Positions 42,401 to 42,530 of a stretch of 42,530 nucleotides of DNA are shown piece after piece. The DNA comes from a bacterium (GTDB taxonomy: Bacteria; UBP6; JAFGXH01): positions 1 through 42,530 of the forward strand of contig JAMOQH010000095.1 of NCBI GenBank assembly GCA_027064085.1. The letters run 5' to 3'. Each line of letters opens with the position of its first letter. Within the stretch, counting starts at the first letter, position 1. The notes below the pieces were generated by a model, which saw nothing but the letters and a program-made list of their open reading frames with translations, had not been told where the DNA came from and did not search any database. The position numbers and the translations under genes are program-made.

Positions 42401-42530
42401 CTATTGCTGACAAGGCTTTTCATCGGCAACACCATTACAGTTGTTATCAAGTCCATCATCACAGATTTCTATCTGAGGTTCAAGAGGAGTTGCATCACAA
42501 ATCATATTACCATTTTGGTCACAAACAAAA
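42401..42530 (-). CDS. Cysteine-rich protein with MopE-like metal-binding motif, partial (C-terminal 42 residues)
   Basis: The frame is open from the window edge to a TAG at 42401. The visible C-terminus reads FVCDQNGNMICDATPLEP, then EICDDGLDNNCNGVADEK and PCQQ. The EICDDGLDNNCNGVADE segment matches the putative metal-binding repeat named after MopE of Methylococcus (consensus E.CDG.DNDCDG..DE), common in exported cysteine-rich proteins of deltaproteobacteria-type genomes. The rest of the gene lies beyond the window, so total size and localisation are unknown. It converges on xseA with five bases between stop codons. Confidence 0.75.
   Translation of the reverse strand, partial: FVCDQNGNMICDATPLEPQIEICDDGLDNNCNGVADEKPCQQ

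Noticed and set aside
1-42530. CRISPR arrays, tRNA or rRNA genes, insertion sequences, prophage genes
   Set aside because: None could be seen; the only regular direct repeats are within coding sequence (EGF units and the giant lipoprotein array).

Overview
The window is very AT-rich (roughly three quarters A+T by eye) and densely coded on both strands. It comes from a Gram-negative bacterium: it encodes several lipoprotein signal peptides, SecG, a NagZ-type hexosaminidase and a cytochrome bd oxidase. Several features recall deltaproteobacterial or Myxococcota-type lineages: EGF-like, thrombospondin-3-like, DUF4215-like and MopE-like cysteine-rich modules in exported proteins, a MYXO-CTERM-like C-terminal tail, a J-domain protein with a winged-helix-like N-terminus, and a protein of the FNHN...HVQTEDSG type. 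The low G+C is unusual for cultured members of those groups, so I give no finer placement. No tRNA, rRNA, CRISPR array, transposase or phage gene was seen.

Layout. 1-4059 (-): a tight operon tldE - EGF/phospholipase-D lipoprotein - tldD (cut by the window edge). 4250-5020 (+): thiD. 5171-10547 (+): four overlapping genes for a J-domain protein, an accessory Hsp70, an exported M14 carboxypeptidase with an anchor-like tail, and an alpha/beta hydrolase. 10548-11321 (-): folE2. 11493-17678 (-): a 2061-residue lipoprotein built mostly of about 25 cysteine-rich units. 17846-21858 (-): secG, a QueG-like protein, a helical-repeat protein and a methyltransferase. 22094-25578 (+): a membrane protein with a duplicated winged-helix-like module, then a histone-deacetylase-family protein overlapping a protein of unknown function. 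25575-26123 (-): Nudix hydrolase. 26124-26826: no intact gene; an FmdE-like gene remnant, a hairpin and the parA promoter. 26827-28813 (+): a ParA ATPase overlapping a beta-propeller protein with a lysine-rich N-terminus. 28817-30112 (-): a conserved unknown and a lipoprotein with an alpha/beta-hydrolase fold but no catalytic residues. 30223-33669 (+): a degenerate GGDEF protein, AhpC-type peroxiredoxin, Fur/PerR regulator, NagZ. 33666-40854 (-): cytochrome bd genes with two small membrane proteins, a large TPR protein, a Bcp peroxiredoxin, and a charge-polarised membrane protein. 41094-42395 (+): xseA. 42401-42530 (-): the 3' end of another cysteine-rich, MopE-like protein.

How the genes may work together. 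A strong theme is the cell surface and protein quality: TldE/TldD proteolysis, Hsp70/J chaperones with a carboxypeptidase, and disulphide-rich lipoproteins. A second is oxygen and peroxide handling: AhpC, a PerR-like regulator, Bcp and cytochrome bd. Convergent genes abut or overlap by a few bases (10547/10548, 25578/25575, 33669/33666), leaving no room for ordinary terminators.

The most distinctive unexplained signal is a set of five small intergenic hairpins (about 5.0, 11.4, 26.7, 32.5 and 40.9 kb). They share the loop CTAAAAT (one copy has CTTAAAAT) while their stems differ in sequence but still pair. The next most interesting are the ParA/beta-propeller pair, the EGF-PLD lipoprotein with a pseudopilin-like C-terminus inside a tldE-tldD operon, and the giant repeat lipoprotein.
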